This document shows, in pieces, positions 63,812 through 64,000 of a stretch of DNA of 64,000 nt. The DNA is from Paulinella micropora (Eukaryota; Cercozoa; Imbricatea; Euglyphida), in assembly GCA_009731375.1 (NCBI GenBank), contig BJOX01000309.1, positions 246,835-310,834 on the forward strand, read 5' to 3'. Position 1 is the first letter of the stretch, and every line of letters begins with the position of its first letter. The notes under the pieces were generated by a model. The model was not told where the DNA came from and did no database searches. It worked only from the letters and a program-made list of their open reading frames with translations. The translations under genes were made by a program, and so were the position numbers.

Positions 63812-64000
63812 GAACATCACGGCTTAGCTGGGCATCGGGTTAATACTTTACCCACAGACTTCCTGGTTGACGAAATCAGAAGCTCCTTTTTTCTGACATT
63901 AGTCGATATTTCATCAGTTGATCTTATCACTTACTCTACGGAATGAACCAAGGCCACTTGAGGTGTCACTGACCCTCTCTTGGGCTTGATTTTTTGAAAT
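63812..64000 (+). repeat. Family A repeat, copy 10, spanning the unit junction
   Basis: Begins at AACATCACGGCTTAGCTGGG, passes the invariant end (CGATATTTCATC) and continues through AGTTGATCTTATCACTTACT into the start of another unit, running to the window end. Shows that the head-to-tail arrangement also exists in the ATTTCATC subfamily. Confidence 0.88.

Overview
This window is eukaryotic nuclear DNA of extreme simple-sequence content, probably from an invertebrate or other metazoan with a large, repeat-rich genome. That assignment rests on GT-AG splice signals, islands of GC-rich exon-like sequence in AT-rich surroundings, and a truncated non-LTR-type retroelement with an endonuclease-like domain of a kind common in animal genomes. 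The species cannot be named from sequence alone. By eye, well over 80% of called bases are arrays of di- to hexanucleotide repeats (GATA/TATC, GTAT, GGTA, GATATA, ACAAT, ATGTT, GGAAA, GAA, TC and others). They are broken by about 20 runs of N (largest 9482-10182, 26203-26799, 46457-47085, 49673-50327, 54290-54806, 58526-59287, 62541-63030) and by homopolymers of up to about 90 nt. Nearly all long open frames are translations of these arrays and are not genes.

Between the arrays lie short islands that look like coding exons. On the minus strand I identify 25 candidates (M1-M25, numbered 5' to 3' from 56.9 kb down to 1.6 kb). Many have an AG acceptor, a GT donor and an open frame, and the junction phases fit along three chains: M1-M4, M9-M12 and M13-M25. 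The proposed introns are almost pure microsatellite. The product would be a large, helical, Leu/Ala-rich protein with low-complexity Ser/Thr/Pro linkers and a strongly charged C-terminal part (M20-M25). I do not recognise the family. On the plus strand three phase-compatible exons (P1-P3, 57.6-63.7 kb) start a second gene with an N-terminal signal peptide or signal-anchor and a coiled-coil stem.

The most unusual property is that exon edges are echoed. Short copies of an exon's 5' edge with its acceptor recur upstream of it, and copies of its 3' edge with its donor recur downstream, each separated by a microsatellite array. Examples are 41.3 kb (both sides), 33.9 kb (both sides), 36.8 kb (ten donor-edge copies), 29.6, 24.5, 23.6, 16.1, 12.0, 4.0 and 2.5 kb. 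One segment at 5.9 kb carries as a continuous block what is split into two exons by a GATA/GGTA array at 5.1-4.9 kb.

Dispersed elements are interleaved. Family A is a repeat of about 540 bp with ten copies, always joined at one end to (TATC)n in fixed phase. Family B is the 3' end of the retroelement, ending in the same CTCATC(TATC)n tail. Family C is about 210 bp with terminal inverted repeats, family D is a GC-rich foldback, and family E is an AT-rich repeat. No rRNA, tRNA, CRISPR or prokaryotic operon features were seen. Exon boundaries were chosen by eye; transcript data are needed to confirm them.
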